DNA of 43,505 bases from Bacteroidia bacterium (GCA_025999115.1 BNWW01000013.1:1-43505); one strand, 5' to 3'; shown: positions 9,529 through 18,412, counted from the stretch's first letter. A program made the numbers and translations. The notes: generated by a model not told the origin, from the letters alone.

Positions 9529-10827
9529 ATGGATATCGAATTTCAATCAAAAGAAAAAATCAAACTTTTTCAAGAACAAAAATTGAAAGAAGTGTTGCGC
9601 TATTTGCAAAATAATTCGCCGTTTTATCAAAATTTATTTCATAAAAATCAGATAAATATTGATAAAATTAATGCATTGGAAGATTTAGAGAAAATCCCTT
9701 TTACCACAAAAAGCGATTTGCAACTACACAACGGCGAATTCCTCTGCGTGCCAAAAGAAAAAGTGATTGATTTTATTACCACTTCCGGTACTTTGGGCGA
9801 TCCTGTAACCTTTGCTATGACGGACAAGGATTTGGATCGATTGGCGTATAACGAGAAGATTTCTTTTACCTGCGCCGGTGTTCAACCGTCGGATATTGTT
9901 CAACTGATGACTACCATCGACAAGCGTTTTATGGCAGGTTTGGCCTATTTTATGGGCTTGCGCGCCTTGGGCGCAGGGGTAATTCGTGTGGGTAACGGCA
10001 TTCCCGAATTGCAATGGGACACCATCAATCGTATCCAACCGAACACGATCATGTGTGTGCCGTCGTTCATTTTGCACATCATAAAATATGCCGAAGAACA
10101 CGGCATTGATTACCGAAATTCGGCCGTTAAAAAAGTGGTTTGCATCGGCGAAAATTTGCGTGAGCAGGACTTTTCTCTCAATCTTTTAGGCAAGCGAATT
10201 AAAGAAAAGTGGGATATTGAACTCTATTCCACCTACGCCTCTACCGAAATGGCGACCACTTTTGCCGAATGTGAATACGGTTGCGGCGGGCATCATCACC
10301 CCGAATTGATTATCTGTGAAGTTGTTGATGAAAACGGAAAAGTGCTGGAAAACGGTCGGGTAGGGGAATTGGTGGTTACAACACTTGGTGTGGAAGGAAT
10401 GCCGTTGTTGCGTTTCAAAACGGGCGATTTGGTCGGTTTTCATACCGAAAAATGCCGTTGTGGTCGAACATCCATGCGTGTTTCGCCGGTAGTGGGCAGA
10501 GCCAATCATTTACTCAAATACAAAGGCACAACGCTCTATCCGCCGGCTATTTATGACGTTTTGGATAATACATCCTACGTGGAAAGTTATGTGGTAGAAG
10601 TGAGTCTTGACGAAAATGGAAATGACAATGTTTTGGTACGACTTTCAATTTCCGGCAATCCGAAAACGGAAATCATCAAAGATTTGAAAGATAGTTTTCG
10701 CGCCAAAATTCGCGTTGCACCTGAAATAGAAATTTGCAAAACAGACGCATTGCGGAAAATTATTTTCCCCGATATAAGCCGGAAACCGGTGAAATTTATT
10801 GATAAACGAGAAAAATATAAAGCCTAA
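9529..10827 (+). CDS. PaaK-like AMP-dependent acyl ligase (starter activation)
   Basis: Member of the adenylate-forming family, closest in layout to phenylacetate-CoA ligases (432 residues; N-terminal FQEQKLKEVLRYLQNNSPFYQ). The phosphate-binding loop TTSGTLGDPVTF starts at about residue 84. An A5-like YASTEM and the A7-like FKTGDLV are visible. A cysteine/histidine group (CEYGCGGHHH ... CRCGR) suggests a structural metal site, as in some PaaK relatives. Next to a tyrosine ammonia-lyase and ACPs, its likely job is to activate p-coumarate or another aryl acid and load it onto an ACP. That assignment is inferred from context. Confidence 0.88.
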   Translation: MDIEFQSKEKIKLFQEQKLKEVLRYLQNNSPFYQNLFHKNQINIDKINALEDLEKIPFTTKSDLQLHNGEFLCVPKEKVIDFITTSGTLGDPVTFAMTDKDLDRLAYNEKISFTCAGVQPSDIVQLMTTIDKRFMAGLAYFMGLRALGAGVIRVGNGIPELQWDTINRIQPNTIMCVPSFILHIIKYAEEHGIDYRNSAVKKVVCIGENLREQDFSLNLLGKRIKEKWDIELYSTYASTEMATTFAECEYGCGGHHHPELIICEVVDENGKVLENGRVGELVVTTLGVEGMPLLRFKTGDLVGFHTEKCRCGRTSMRVSPVVGRANHLLKYKGTTLYPPAIYDVLDNTSYVESYVVEVSLDENGNDNVLVRLSISGNPKTEIIKDLKDSFRAKIRVAPEIEICKTDALRKIIFPDISRKPVKFIDKREKYKA

Positions 10828-10832
10828 ATAAA

Positions 10833-11966
10833 ATGCTAATTACCGAAATATTAGATGATTATCGTCCTTATTATAATGAGGAAATCAATGCTGCAATGCA
10901 ACGAATAGCCCATAGCGCATATTTTGAGGCGCTGTCTGCTTATGTTTATCCCGGGTGCGATCCCGAAGAGATAAAAAAGCAAATTTGTGCTTATACCACC
11001 ATCGACGAATTTCAATTTGAAGTGATGAAGGCTGTCAATGAGCAGGTTATCGCACGTAGCATTACCCATTTTTCCTACAGTGGTTTAGACAAATTGGATA
11101 GGGCGAAACGCTATATGTTTATTTCCAACCACCGTGATATTATGCTGGATGCCACACTCTTGCAGTACGCACTGTATTTGGAAGGACATCAAACTTCCGA
11201 AATTACTTTTGGCAGCAACCTGATGCACCCGCAAGAGGCGGTGGATATTGGCAAATCAAACAAAATGTTCAAAATCATTCGTGGGGGTACGGCGCGCGAA
11301 ATTTTCACCAATTCACTTAATGTGTCCTCCTATATGCGCTACACCCTTACCGAAAAACATCAATCTACGTGGATTGCACAACGCAACGGGCGCACTAAAG
11401 ACGGCATGGATAAAACCGAAGTGGCCGTGCTGAAAATGTTTGCCATGAGCAGTAAAAAGCCTTTTGCCGAAAATTTGGCGGAACTGAACATCACGCCGAT
11501 AGCCGTTTCCTACGAATACGAGCCTTGCGATTTCCTGAAAACCCGCGAAATATACCTCTCGCGCCGGCACCGCTACGAAAAAGCGCCCGGCGAAGATTTG
11601 AACAGCATTCTGCACGGCATCACGCAATCGAAAGGTAATACGCACTTTACTTTTTGCGAAACCGTTACCCCCGCCGAACTGGCCGAATGTGCCGAATTGC
11701 CTCATTCGGAGCAATTTAAAGCTTTGGCTGCTATCATCGACAAAAATATATATGCAGGCTATAAACTTTGGAAAACCAACTACATAGCTCACGATATTTT
11801 GGGTAAGAAATCAGAATTTTCTGATAAATATTCCATTTCCGACCAAGAGAAATTTACGCTTTATATGGAAAATGGACTTGAAAAAATCGAAGGCGACAAA
11901 GAGGAATTGTGCGAAATATTTTTGGGAATCTATGCGAATCCCGTAAACTCTAAAATTAAATTTTGA
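10833..11966 (+). CDS. Glycerolipid-type acyltransferase (PlsC/PlsB superfamily)
   Basis: A 377-residue acyltransferase-like protein. The region FISNHRDIMLDATLLQYAL contains the His-Asp motif, but the spacing from His100 gives Asp102 and Asp106 and not the standard HX4D. WIAQRNGRTKDG stands where PlsC proteins have FPEGTR. Cluster acyltransferases of this kind are thought to link the polyene to a membrane lipid or glycan. It starts 5 bases after the ligase stop, and its stop overlaps the region just before the ammonia-lyase ATG. Confidence 0.78.
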   Translation: MLITEILDDYRPYYNEEINAAMQRIAHSAYFEALSAYVYPGCDPEEIKKQICAYTTIDEFQFEVMKAVNEQVIARSITHFSYSGLDKLDRAKRYMFISNHRDIMLDATLLQYALYLEGHQTSEITFGSNLMHPQEAVDIGKSNKMFKIIRGGTAREIFTNSLNVSSYMRYTLTEKHQSTWIAQRNGRTKDGMDKTEVAVLKMFAMSSKKPFAENLAELNITPIAVSYEYEPCDFLKTREIYLSRRHRYEKAPGEDLNSILHGITQSKGNTHFTFCETVTPAELAECAELPHSEQFKALAAIIDKNIYAGYKLWKTNYIAHDILGKKSEFSDKYSISDQEKFTLYMENGLEKIEGDKEELCEIFLGIYANPVNSKIKF

Positions 11967-11968
11967 AA

Positions 11969-13480
11969 ATGCTTAATATTCTGACTTTTAATGATTTATA
12001 TTCTCTTGTTTTTAAAAATCAAAAATTTGAACTTTCAGGCGAACAACAACAACAAATTGAAAACTGTTTTACCTTTCTGAAAAACTTTGCTTCCGATAAA
12101 ATTATTTACGGAATCAACACCGGTTTTGGTCCGATGGCGCAATATCGCGTGGATGATGAATATCTTACGCAATTGCAATACAATATTATTCGTAGCCATT
12201 CCACAGGCGCCGGCGAACCTTTACCCGATTTGTATGTAAGGGCGGCTTTAGTGGCGCGTTTGGGGACATTTTTGCAGGCGCATTCCGGCGTTCACATTGA
12301 ACTGGTAAATTTGCTGGTTGAATTTATCAATCGCGAAATTTATCCCTATATTCCTGAACATGGTAGCGTAGGCGCAAGTGGTGATTTGGTGCAATTGGCG
12401 CACATCGCCCTGACGTTGATTGGCGAAGGAAAAGTTCACTACCAAGGTGAGTGGCGCCATTCGAAGGAAGTGTTGGCGGAAAACGGTTTGCAGCCGCTGA
12501 AAATTCATATCCGCGAGGGTCTTTCAGTTACCAACGGGACTTCGGTGATGACCGGAATTGGTTTTGTTAATCTGGTGCAAGCCAAAAAGTTACTTGATTT
12601 TTCGACCTTGATTTCTGTTTTGATAAACGAAATTACCTTGGCTTATGATGATTCGTTTTCCGAAGAATTAAATGCGACAAAACAACAGAGTGGTCAGCGA
12701 AAAATTGCCGAACGTATGCGCAAGTTTGCTCAAGGCAGTCAATTGCTTCAAAAGCGCGAACACGTTCTGTACGAAGACGTTAATCCGGAAGAGAAAATTT
12801 TCAAACAGAAAGTTCAGAGTTATTATTCGATTCGTTGCGTTCCGCAAATTTTGGGGCCTGTTTTTGAAACCATCGAAAATACGGAACAAGTGTTGATTAA
12901 CGAGATAAATTCGGCCTGCGACAATCCGATTATCGATCCGGAGCACCAAAATGTATATCACGGAGGAAATTTTCACGGCGATTATGTTTCGTTTGAAATG
13001 GACAAACTCAAAATTGCTGTTACCAAACTTACCATGTTGATGGAAAGGCAGTTGAATTACCTTTGCCACGACAGAATCAATGAAATTTTACCGCCGTTTC
13101 TCAATCTGGGCGTTCTGGGCTTGAATTATGGTTTGCAAGCTGCGCAGTTTACCGCCACTTCCACAACAGCTGAAAGTCAGACACTTTCGTTTCCAAATTA
13201 CGTTCATAGCATTCCCAATAACAATGACAATCAGGATATTGTGAGTATGGGAACCAACTCGGCGCTGTTGGCGGCGAAGGTGGTTGAAAATAGTTTTCAG
13301 GTAATGGCAATCCATTCGGTTGCGTTGGCTCAAGCCGTTGATTATCTTCAAATTAAAGATAGATTATCACCAAAAACACGAGAGTTTTACGGAAAAATTC
13401 GTGAGATTTGTCCCGTTTTTATTGAAGATACCCCGAAATATGAACAATTTGCACAAATAAAAACGTTTTTACAGAAATGA
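11969..13480 (+). CDS. Tyrosine ammonia-lyase (HAL/PAL superfamily)
   Basis: Converts L-tyrosine to p-coumarate, the likely aryl starter. The Ala-Ser-Gly triad that cyclises to the MIO cofactor is at 136-138 (SVGASGDLVQLAH). YGINTGFGPMAQYRV holds the catalytic Tyr region, and SIPNNNDNQDIVSMGTNSA is the conserved C-terminal motif. The selectivity loop reads RSHSTG with Ser76-His77. From memory the whole sequence closely resembles the characterised Flavobacterium johnsoniae tyrosine ammonia-lyase, which has RSHSSG there. Histidine as substrate cannot be ruled out by sequence alone, but a hutH role is unlikely given the neighbours. I use the ATG at 11969; a TTG at 11963 is possible. The stop overlaps the next start by 4 bases. 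Confidence 0.9.
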   Translation: MLNILTFNDLYSLVFKNQKFELSGEQQQQIENCFTFLKNFASDKIIYGINTGFGPMAQYRVDDEYLTQLQYNIIRSHSTGAGEPLPDLYVRAALVARLGTFLQAHSGVHIELVNLLVEFINREIYPYIPEHGSVGASGDLVQLAHIALTLIGEGKVHYQGEWRHSKEVLAENGLQPLKIHIREGLSVTNGTSVMTGIGFVNLVQAKKLLDFSTLISVLINEITLAYDDSFSEELNATKQQSGQRKIAERMRKFAQGSQLLQKREHVLYEDVNPEEKIFKQKVQSYYSIRCVPQILGPVFETIENTEQVLINEINSACDNPIIDPEHQNVYHGGNFHGDYVSFEMDKLKIAVTKLTMLMERQLNYLCHDRINEILPPFLNLGVLGLNYGLQAAQFTATSTTAESQTLSFPNYVHSIPNNNDNQDIVSMGTNSALLAAKVVENSFQVMAIHSVALAQAVDYLQIKDRLSPKTREFYGKIREICPVFIEDTPKYEQFAQIKTFLQK

Positions 13481-14199
13481 AACATGCACTTGTTACAGGC
13501 GGCTCGAGGGGAATTGGGCGGGCGATTTGCTTAAAACTCTCGTCCATGGGCTATCACGTTCTGATTAATTATCAATCGAACCAAGCGGCTGCCGAAGAAA
13601 CTAAATCGTTGATTGAAACGGCGGGCGGTACTGCCGGTCTTTTGCCTTTTGACGTGGCGAATGTAGAAGAAACTTCTGCCGCTCTCAATGCTTGGATGGA
13701 AAAAAATCCGGACGAATATATCTCGGTTTTGGTCAATAATGCGGGCATTCGGCGCGATAATCTGATGTTTTGGATGACCGATGAGGAGTGGACTAATGTG
13801 TTGGACACCAGTTTGAACGGCGCATTTTACACCACTCGCCTGCTTGTGAAATATATGCTCAACAAAAAATTCGGTCGCATTATCAATATTGTATCCATTT
13901 CCGGTGTGAATGGAATGGCGGGGCAAACGAACTATTCCGCCGCCAAAGCAGGTATTATCGGGCTGACAAAAGCTCTGGCACTCGAAACGGCGAAAAAGCG
14001 CGTTACCGTCAATGCCGTTGCGCCCGGCTTTATCGAAACGGATATGACAAAGGATTTGCCGCAAGACGAACTCAAAAAAATTGTTCCTGCGCAACGTTTC
14101 GGCAAACCGGAAGAAGTGGCGGATTTGGTGGGGTTTTTGGCTTCGGAAAATGCCTCGTATATAACGGGACAGGTTATTTCAATCAGTGGAGGATTATAA
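13477..14199 (+). CDS. 3-oxoacyl-ACP reductase (FabG-like, pigment cluster)
   Basis: Short-chain dehydrogenase/reductase of 240 residues. The NADPH-binding TGGSRGIGR is at the N-terminus, then NNAG, then Ser and the catalytic pair Tyr153 and Lys157 (YSAAK). The end AxxxSITGQ-type ENASYITGQVISISGGL is complete. It should reduce the beta-keto group on the growing polyene, the role of ApeQ in characterised aryl polyene clusters. ATGA overlap with the ammonia-lyase stop shows translational coupling. Confidence 0.93.
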   Translation: MKHALVTGGSRGIGRAICLKLSSMGYHVLINYQSNQAAAEETKSLIETAGGTAGLLPFDVANVEETSAALNAWMEKNPDEYISVLVNNAGIRRDNLMFWMTDEEWTNVLDTSLNGAFYTTRLLVKYMLNKKFGRIINIVSISGVNGMAGQTNYSAAKAGIIGLTKALALETAKKRVTVNAVAPGFIETDMTKDLPQDELKKIVPAQRFGKPEEVADLVGFLASENASYITGQVISISGGL

Positions 14200-14213
14200 C
14201 AAAATTATAAAAT

Positions 14214-15431
14214 ATGAGAAGGGTTGTTATCACAGGCACAGGTATTTACGCTTGCATTGGCAAAAATTTGGAAGAGGTAAAAATGTCGCTCTACCAGGGT
14301 AAATCCGGTATTGGCATTGACGAAATGCGGAAAAACTACGGCTACCGCTCGCCACTGACGGGTATAGTGGAGCGCCCCGTGTTGAAAGGCGTGCTGGACA
14401 GGCGATTGCGGATAGGACTGCCCGAACAGGGCGAATATGCCTATATGGCTACTATTGAAGCTTTACGCAATGCCATGATGGATGATAAATATTTAGAAAA
14501 CAACGAGATAGGAATTTTCTACGGGAATGACTCGTCTGCCAAAGCGGTGATCGAGGCAAACAATATTGCGCAGGAAAAAAAGGACACGACACTCATCGGT
14601 TCAGGGGCGATTTTCCAATCCATGAACTCAACGGTTACGATGAATCTTTCCACTATTTTTAAGTTGAGAGGTGTCAATATGACGATTTCGGCAGCGTGTG
14701 CAAGCGGCTCACATTCAATTGGTTTGGGCTACTTTTTTATCAAACATGGTTTACAGGACATCGTGCTGTGCGGCGGAGCGCAAGAAACGAATTTTTACTC
14801 CATGGGTAGTTTCGATGCGTTGAGCGCTTTTTCCATTCGTACAAATGCGCCAACCAAGGCGAGTCGTCCCTTCGACAAAAATCGCGACGGCCTGATTCCA
14901 AGCGGAGGGGCTGCCAGTTTGATTTTGGAAGAATACGAACACGCTAAAGCGCGCGGGGCGAACATCTTGGCGGAAGTGACCGGCTACGGTTTTTCGTCCA
15001 ACGGCAAACAGATTTCCGAACCAAGCCCCGAAGGTTGCGTTGTGGCTATCAACCGGGCGTTGAACGATGCGGGCGTTGTTGCCGCCGACATTGATTACGT
15101 GAATGCTCACGCAACTTCTACCCCGCAGGGTGATGCCGCAGAAGCCATTGCTTTGGACAAGGTTTTTACCGCCCATCGCACACCCATTTCATCAACCAAA
15201 TCAATGACGGGACACGAATGTTGGATGGCCGGTGCGAGCGAAATTATTTACTCCATTTTGATGATGCAAAACGATTTTATTGCCCCGAACATCAATTTTG
15301 AACAGCCCGATGAGTATTCTAAAAATCTGAATATCATTCCCCGAACTATCGAAAAAAATATTGACATTTTTCTCTCCAATTCGTTCGGTTTTGGCGGAAC
15401 AAACAGCGCATTGGTGGTGAGGAAAATTTAA
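14214..15431 (+). CDS. Beta-ketoacyl-ACP synthase (FabF-like)
   Basis: A 405-residue condensing enzyme with the full Cys-His-His triad: Cys162 (AACASGSHS), His299 (NAHATSTPQGD) and His334 (KSMTGHE). It ends in NSFGFGGTNSALV, the normal thiolase-fold finish. Its short DDSKYLENNEIG-type insert and FabF-like layout suggest elongation. It closes the first gene set of the cluster; a new promoter lies right after it. Confidence 0.93.
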   Translation: MRRVVITGTGIYACIGKNLEEVKMSLYQGKSGIGIDEMRKNYGYRSPLTGIVERPVLKGVLDRRLRIGLPEQGEYAYMATIEALRNAMMDDKYLENNEIGIFYGNDSSAKAVIEANNIAQEKKDTTLIGSGAIFQSMNSTVTMNLSTIFKLRGVNMTISAACASGSHSIGLGYFFIKHGLQDIVLCGGAQETNFYSMGSFDALSAFSIRTNAPTKASRPFDKNRDGLIPSGGAASLILEEYEHAKARGANILAEVTGYGFSSNGKQISEPSPEGCVVAINRALNDAGVVAADIDYVNAHATSTPQGDAAEAIALDKVFTAHRTPISSTKSMTGHECWMAGASEIIYSILMMQNDFIAPNINFEQPDEYSKNLNIIPRTIEKNIDIFLSNSFGFGGTNSALVVRKI

Positions 15432-15440
15432 TTACCTTTG
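15411..15440 (+). promoter_or_regulatory. Internal promoter before the first ACP
   Basis: TTGG at 15411-15414 and TACCTTTG at 15433-15440 form a good Bacteroidota promoter (19 bases lie between TTG and the -7 box). The -33 element overlaps the ketosynthase 3' end. It is about 60 bases before the ACP start and could raise expression of the downstream half of the cluster. Confidence 0.55.
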
Positions 15441-15500
15441 CGAAAATTTTTAATATCCGTTTTTAAGAGTTAAATTATTGATAATTAATATAATAAAAAT

Positions 15501-15746
15501 ATGACAAGAGAGAAAATTGACGAAATTGTAAAAGACTTTCTGATTGAAGAAATTGAAGTGGAAGAACAAGTAATCAATCCCGGCGCCAATTTGAAAACCG
15601 ATTTAGGTATTGATTCGCTTGATTTTGTGGATATTGTGGTTATCGTGGAACGGAATTTTGGTTTCAAAATCAAAGCTGAAGAAATGCAGAGCGTACAAAC
15701 ACTGAAAGATTTTTGCGACTATATTGAAACGAAAGTAGGGGAGTAG
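15501..15746 (+). CDS. Acyl carrier protein 1 (pigment cluster)
   Basis: An 81-residue ACP. The phosphopantetheine site is the Ser in LGIDSLDFVDIVV, followed by the helix-2 and helix-3 pattern ERNFGFKIKAEEMQSVQTLKD. It should carry the starter or growing chain. Clusters of this type normally contain two ACPs; the second is at 23302. Confidence 0.93.
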   Translation: MTREKIDEIVKDFLIEEIEVEEQVINPGANLKTDLGIDSLDFVDIVVIVERNFGFKIKAEEMQSVQTLKDFCDYIETKVGE

Positions 15747-15755
15747 TCGCTGTTT

Positions 15756-16640
15756 ATGAATCGAGCGTGGAAAGGCAATACGGGCGGCGGCACATTCGGA
15801 CAGCAGGCATTGATTTTGCTGTTTAATGTGTTTGGATTGAGGCCGTTATATGCGGTTTTGATTTTTGTTGCGCCTTTTTATATGCTTTTTGCGCGAAAAG
15901 GGTATTTGGCAATTTATCACTATTTCAGGTTGCATTTTGGTTACTCAAAGTGGAAATCGTTTTGGAAAACATACAAAAATCATTTTCTTTTCGGGCAAGT
16001 GATTTTGGACCGGTTTGCCGTATTTGCCGGACGAAATCCTTTTGAAGTGGAAATTGTCGGTAATGACTGTTTTACACAACTTTCAAACGGCGATAAAGGT
16101 TTTATCATGGCCGGTTCGCACGTGGGTAATTTTGAAATCGGCGGTTATTTACTCAATTCGGAAAAGAAAAAAATCAATGCGCTTATTTACGCCGGCGAAA
16201 CGGAAACGGTGCAAAATAATCGTTCTAAAATACTGAATAACAATAATATAAATCTTATTCCCGTATTGAATGATATGTCGCATTTGTTTGCGGTGAATGT
16301 GGCTTTGCAAAACGGAGAAATTGTGTCGATGCCTTGCGACCGCAATCATGGATCGGCAAAAAGCGTGGAATGTGATTTTTTGAATGGAAAAGCCGATATT
16401 CCTGTTGGTGCGTTCGCATTGGCTGCAAGTTTTGACGTGGAAGTTTTGGCGATTTTTTGTGTGAAAATTGCGACAAAAAAGTACCGGATTTTTGTTTGTC
16501 CCGTCATTTCCGAGAAGACGGGAATTTCCAAAAAAGAGCTAATTGAGAATCTTGCAAAATCTTACGTTGCCCAATTGGAAAATATAGTAAAAGAATATCC
16601 CGAACAGTGGTTTAATTATTATGAATTTTGGAAGGAATAA
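15756..16640 (+). CDS. Lipid A biosynthesis-type acyltransferase (LpxL/HtrB family)
   Basis: A 294-residue membrane-associated acyltransferase. One hydrophobic segment near the N-terminus (about 18-50, ALILLFNVFGLRPLYAVLIF) precedes the motif GSHVGNFE, the HX4E signature of the LpxL/LpxM family. MPCDRNHG matches the DR-type motif of the family. In a pigment cluster the acceptor is probably not lipid A itself; transfer of the polyene acyl to an outer-membrane glycolipid is a plausible inference. It starts 9 bases after the ACP stop. Confidence 0.85.
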   Translation: MNRAWKGNTGGGTFGQQALILLFNVFGLRPLYAVLIFVAPFYMLFARKGYLAIYHYFRLHFGYSKWKSFWKTYKNHFLFGQVILDRFAVFAGRNPFEVEIVGNDCFTQLSNGDKGFIMAGSHVGNFEIGGYLLNSEKKKINALIYAGETETVQNNRSKILNNNNINLIPVLNDMSHLFAVNVALQNGEIVSMPCDRNHGSAKSVECDFLNGKADIPVGAFALAASFDVEVLAIFCVKIATKKYRIFVCPVISEKTGISKKELIENLAKSYVAQLENIVKEYPEQWFNYYEFWKE

Positions 16641-16679
16641 AAAAAACACCCAAAAGTAATAACGTAAATGATATTTTAG

Positions 16680-16687
16680 TATCTTTG
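16680..16687 (+). promoter_or_regulatory. -7 promoter box of mazEF
   Basis: TATCTTTG matches TAnnTTTG and is 22 bases before the mazE ATG. It shows that the toxin-antitoxin pair has its own start of transcription inside the cluster. Confidence 0.5.
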
Positions 16688-16695
16688 CGAAATAA

Positions 16696-16709
16696 AATGT
16701 TATAACATT
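16696..16709. promoter_or_regulatory. Perfect 14-bp palindrome, likely MazE operator
   Basis: AATGTTATAACATT is a perfect palindrome lying between the -7 box and the mazE start codon. AbrB-type antitoxins bind such sites to repress their own operon, so this is the natural operator candidate. Confidence 0.55.
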
Positions 16710-16967
16710 ATGCAAACGAGTATTATTCAAATAGGAAACAGTAGAGGTGTGATTTTACCGTCAAGTTTATTACACAGGTTAGATTTATCACTAAAATCCA
16801 CAGTTAATATTCAGATTGAAAATGAAAAAATTGTGATCCAACCCCAACCCCGTCAAGGTTGGGCAGAAACCTTTAAACAATTTGCCTTGTCTGGAGCGGA
16901 AGAAACATTTTTTCCTGATGTGTTTGGAGATGAGGACTTAAAAGATTGGGAATGGAAACAAAAATAA
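16710..16967 (+). CDS. mazE: AbrB/MazE-family antitoxin
   Basis: An 85-residue protein with the swapped-hairpin AbrB domain at the N-terminus (SIIQIGNSRGVILPSSLLHRL, then VNIQIENEKIVIQP). The acidic C-terminal tail (EETFFPDVFGDEDLKDWEWK) is the part that normally wraps and neutralises the MazF toxin. It overlaps mazF by 16 bases. Confidence 0.88.
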   Translation: MQTSIIQIGNSRGVILPSSLLHRLDLSLKSTVNIQIENEKIVIQPQPRQGWAETFKQFALSGAEETFFPDVFGDEDLKDWEWKQK

Positions 16968-17281
16968 ATCAATACGAAGTATTTTGGGTAAATTTAGACC
17001 CAACGCAAGGCAGCGAAATGGCAAAAATCCGACCTTGCGTTGTGGTTAGTCCCAATGAGATGAATGATTATCTGAAAACGGTAATTATTGCGCCATTGAC
17101 TTCTACGCTCAAACCGCTTCCTTCGCGAATTAAAGTTTTTTTCGACCGGCAAGACGAAATGGTTGCCTTAGACCATATCCGTTCGATCTCAAAGAGTAGG
17201 ATAATAAATCCCATCGGCAAACTGCAAGCTTCCGAAATTCAAAAAATTAAAGATGTTATTCAAGAAATGTTTGTTGATTAA
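16952..17281 (+). CDS. mazF: MazF/PemK-family toxin endoribonuclease
   Basis: A 109-residue sequence-specific mRNA interferase. The conserved YEVFWVNLDPTQGSEMAKIRP contains the Gly-Ser and Arg-Pro of the family's active groove, followed by CVVVSPNEMN and APLTSTLKPLPSRI. ALDHIRSISKSRI is also typical. I prefer the ATG at 16952 over a TTG at 16946. The toxin overlaps its antitoxin gene, as is usual. Confidence 0.88.
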   Translation: METKINQYEVFWVNLDPTQGSEMAKIRPCVVVSPNEMNDYLKTVIIAPLTSTLKPLPSRIKVFFDRQDEMVALDHIRSISKSRIINPIGKLQASEIQKIKDVIQEMFVD

Positions 17282-17326
17282 TTTTTATATGATGATTCAT
17301 GCATTAACTAACAGTAAAAAATAAAG

Positions 17327-18412
17327 ATGAAACTTTTCCCCGCATTAGAAAAAAAATACTCCAAAGAAACGCAATCGGCGTTGGCAGCACAGCGTTTAGC
17401 ACACGAAATTTCGCAGGCGCCAATCGTTTTTCAGGTATCGCGCCTGATGGTCAAATTCGGCATTTTGCAACTATTGTTGGACTCTCAAAAAGGTCTGACA
17501 ATTGATGAAGTTGCCGAAAAAACAACCTTGTCGCGTTATGCGGTGCAATGTTTGCTCGAATCGTCATTGACGACGGGTACTGTTTTGCTTGAAAATGAAC
17601 GTTTTACCTGTTCAAAGGCGGGTTGGTTTTTGTTGAACGACCCGCTCGTCAAGGTAAATCTTGATTTCAATCACGATGTAAATTATCTCGGTTTGTTCAA
17701 CCTAGAGGAAGCGCTGCTTAACGGTAAACCCGAAGGATTGAAAGTTTTCGGCAAATGGGCTACGATTTATGAAGGCTTGTCGAGTTTACCAAAACAAGTG
17801 CAAGATAGTTGGTTTGGCTTCGATCACTACTATTCCGACCAATCGTTTCAAGAAGCCCTGCAAATTGTTTTTGATCAAAAACCCAAAACCTTGCTTGATG
17901 TTGGCGGAAACACCGGACGATGGGCTTTGCGTTGTGTGGACTATAATCCGGAAGTAAAAGTAACCATTATGGATTTGCCCCAGCAATTAGTCTTAATGAA
18001 AGAGCAAACGGCCAAAGAAAAAGGCGCCGACCGCATTTTCGGACACGGTGTGAATTTATTGGATAAAAAAGCGCCGTTCCCAACTGGTTTTGATGCCATT
18101 TGGATGAGTCAATTTCTCGATTGTTTTTCGGAAGAAGAAGTAACGAGCATACTCGCGCGAGCAGCAGCATCAATGAACAAAGATTCTCTGCTTTACATTA
18201 TGGAAACGTTTTGGGACCGGCAACGTTTTGAAACCGCGGCCTACGCCCTCACGCAAATCTCGCTCTATTTTACCGCATTAGCCAACGGAAATAGCAAAAT
18301 GTACCATTCCGAAGATATGATTCGTTGCGTGGAAAATGCCGGTTTAATGATGGAAAGGATACACGATGGAATTGGGAAAGGGCATTCGATAGTGGTTTGC
18401 AAAAAACAATGA
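17327..18412 (+). CDS. SAM-dependent methyltransferase with altered O-MT catalytic site
   Basis: A 361-residue protein with a winged-helix dimerisation domain (about 20-110) and a Rossmann methyltransferase domain. The SAM loop LLDVGGNTGRW has Asp191. Overall it matches plant/bacterial type-2 O-methyltransferases, but where these have LHDWSDE with a catalytic His, this protein has FLDCFSEEE with Asp265. Aryl polyene clusters commonly encode a methyltransferase that adds a methyl group to the aryl head. Loss of the His may fit C-methylation and not O-methylation; this is inference. Confidence 0.82.
   Translation: MKLFPALEKKYSKETQSALAAQRLAHEISQAPIVFQVSRLMVKFGILQLLLDSQKGLTIDEVAEKTTLSRYAVQCLLESSLTTGTVLLENERFTCSKAGWFLLNDPLVKVNLDFNHDVNYLGLFNLEEALLNGKPEGLKVFGKWATIYEGLSSLPKQVQDSWFGFDHYYSDQSFQEALQIVFDQKPKTLLDVGGNTGRWALRCVDYNPEVKVTIMDLPQQLVLMKEQTAKEKGADRIFGHGVNLLDKKAPFPTGFDAIWMSQFLDCFSEEEVTSILARAAASMNKDSLLYIMETFWDRQRFETAAYALTQISLYFTALANGNSKMYHSEDMIRCVENAGLMMERIHDGIGKGHSIVVCKKQ

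Noticed and set aside
11969..13480. Histidine ammonia-lyase of a hut operon
   Set aside because: No hutU, hutI or hutG neighbours. The gene is coupled to a ligase, a ketoreductase and ketosynthases.
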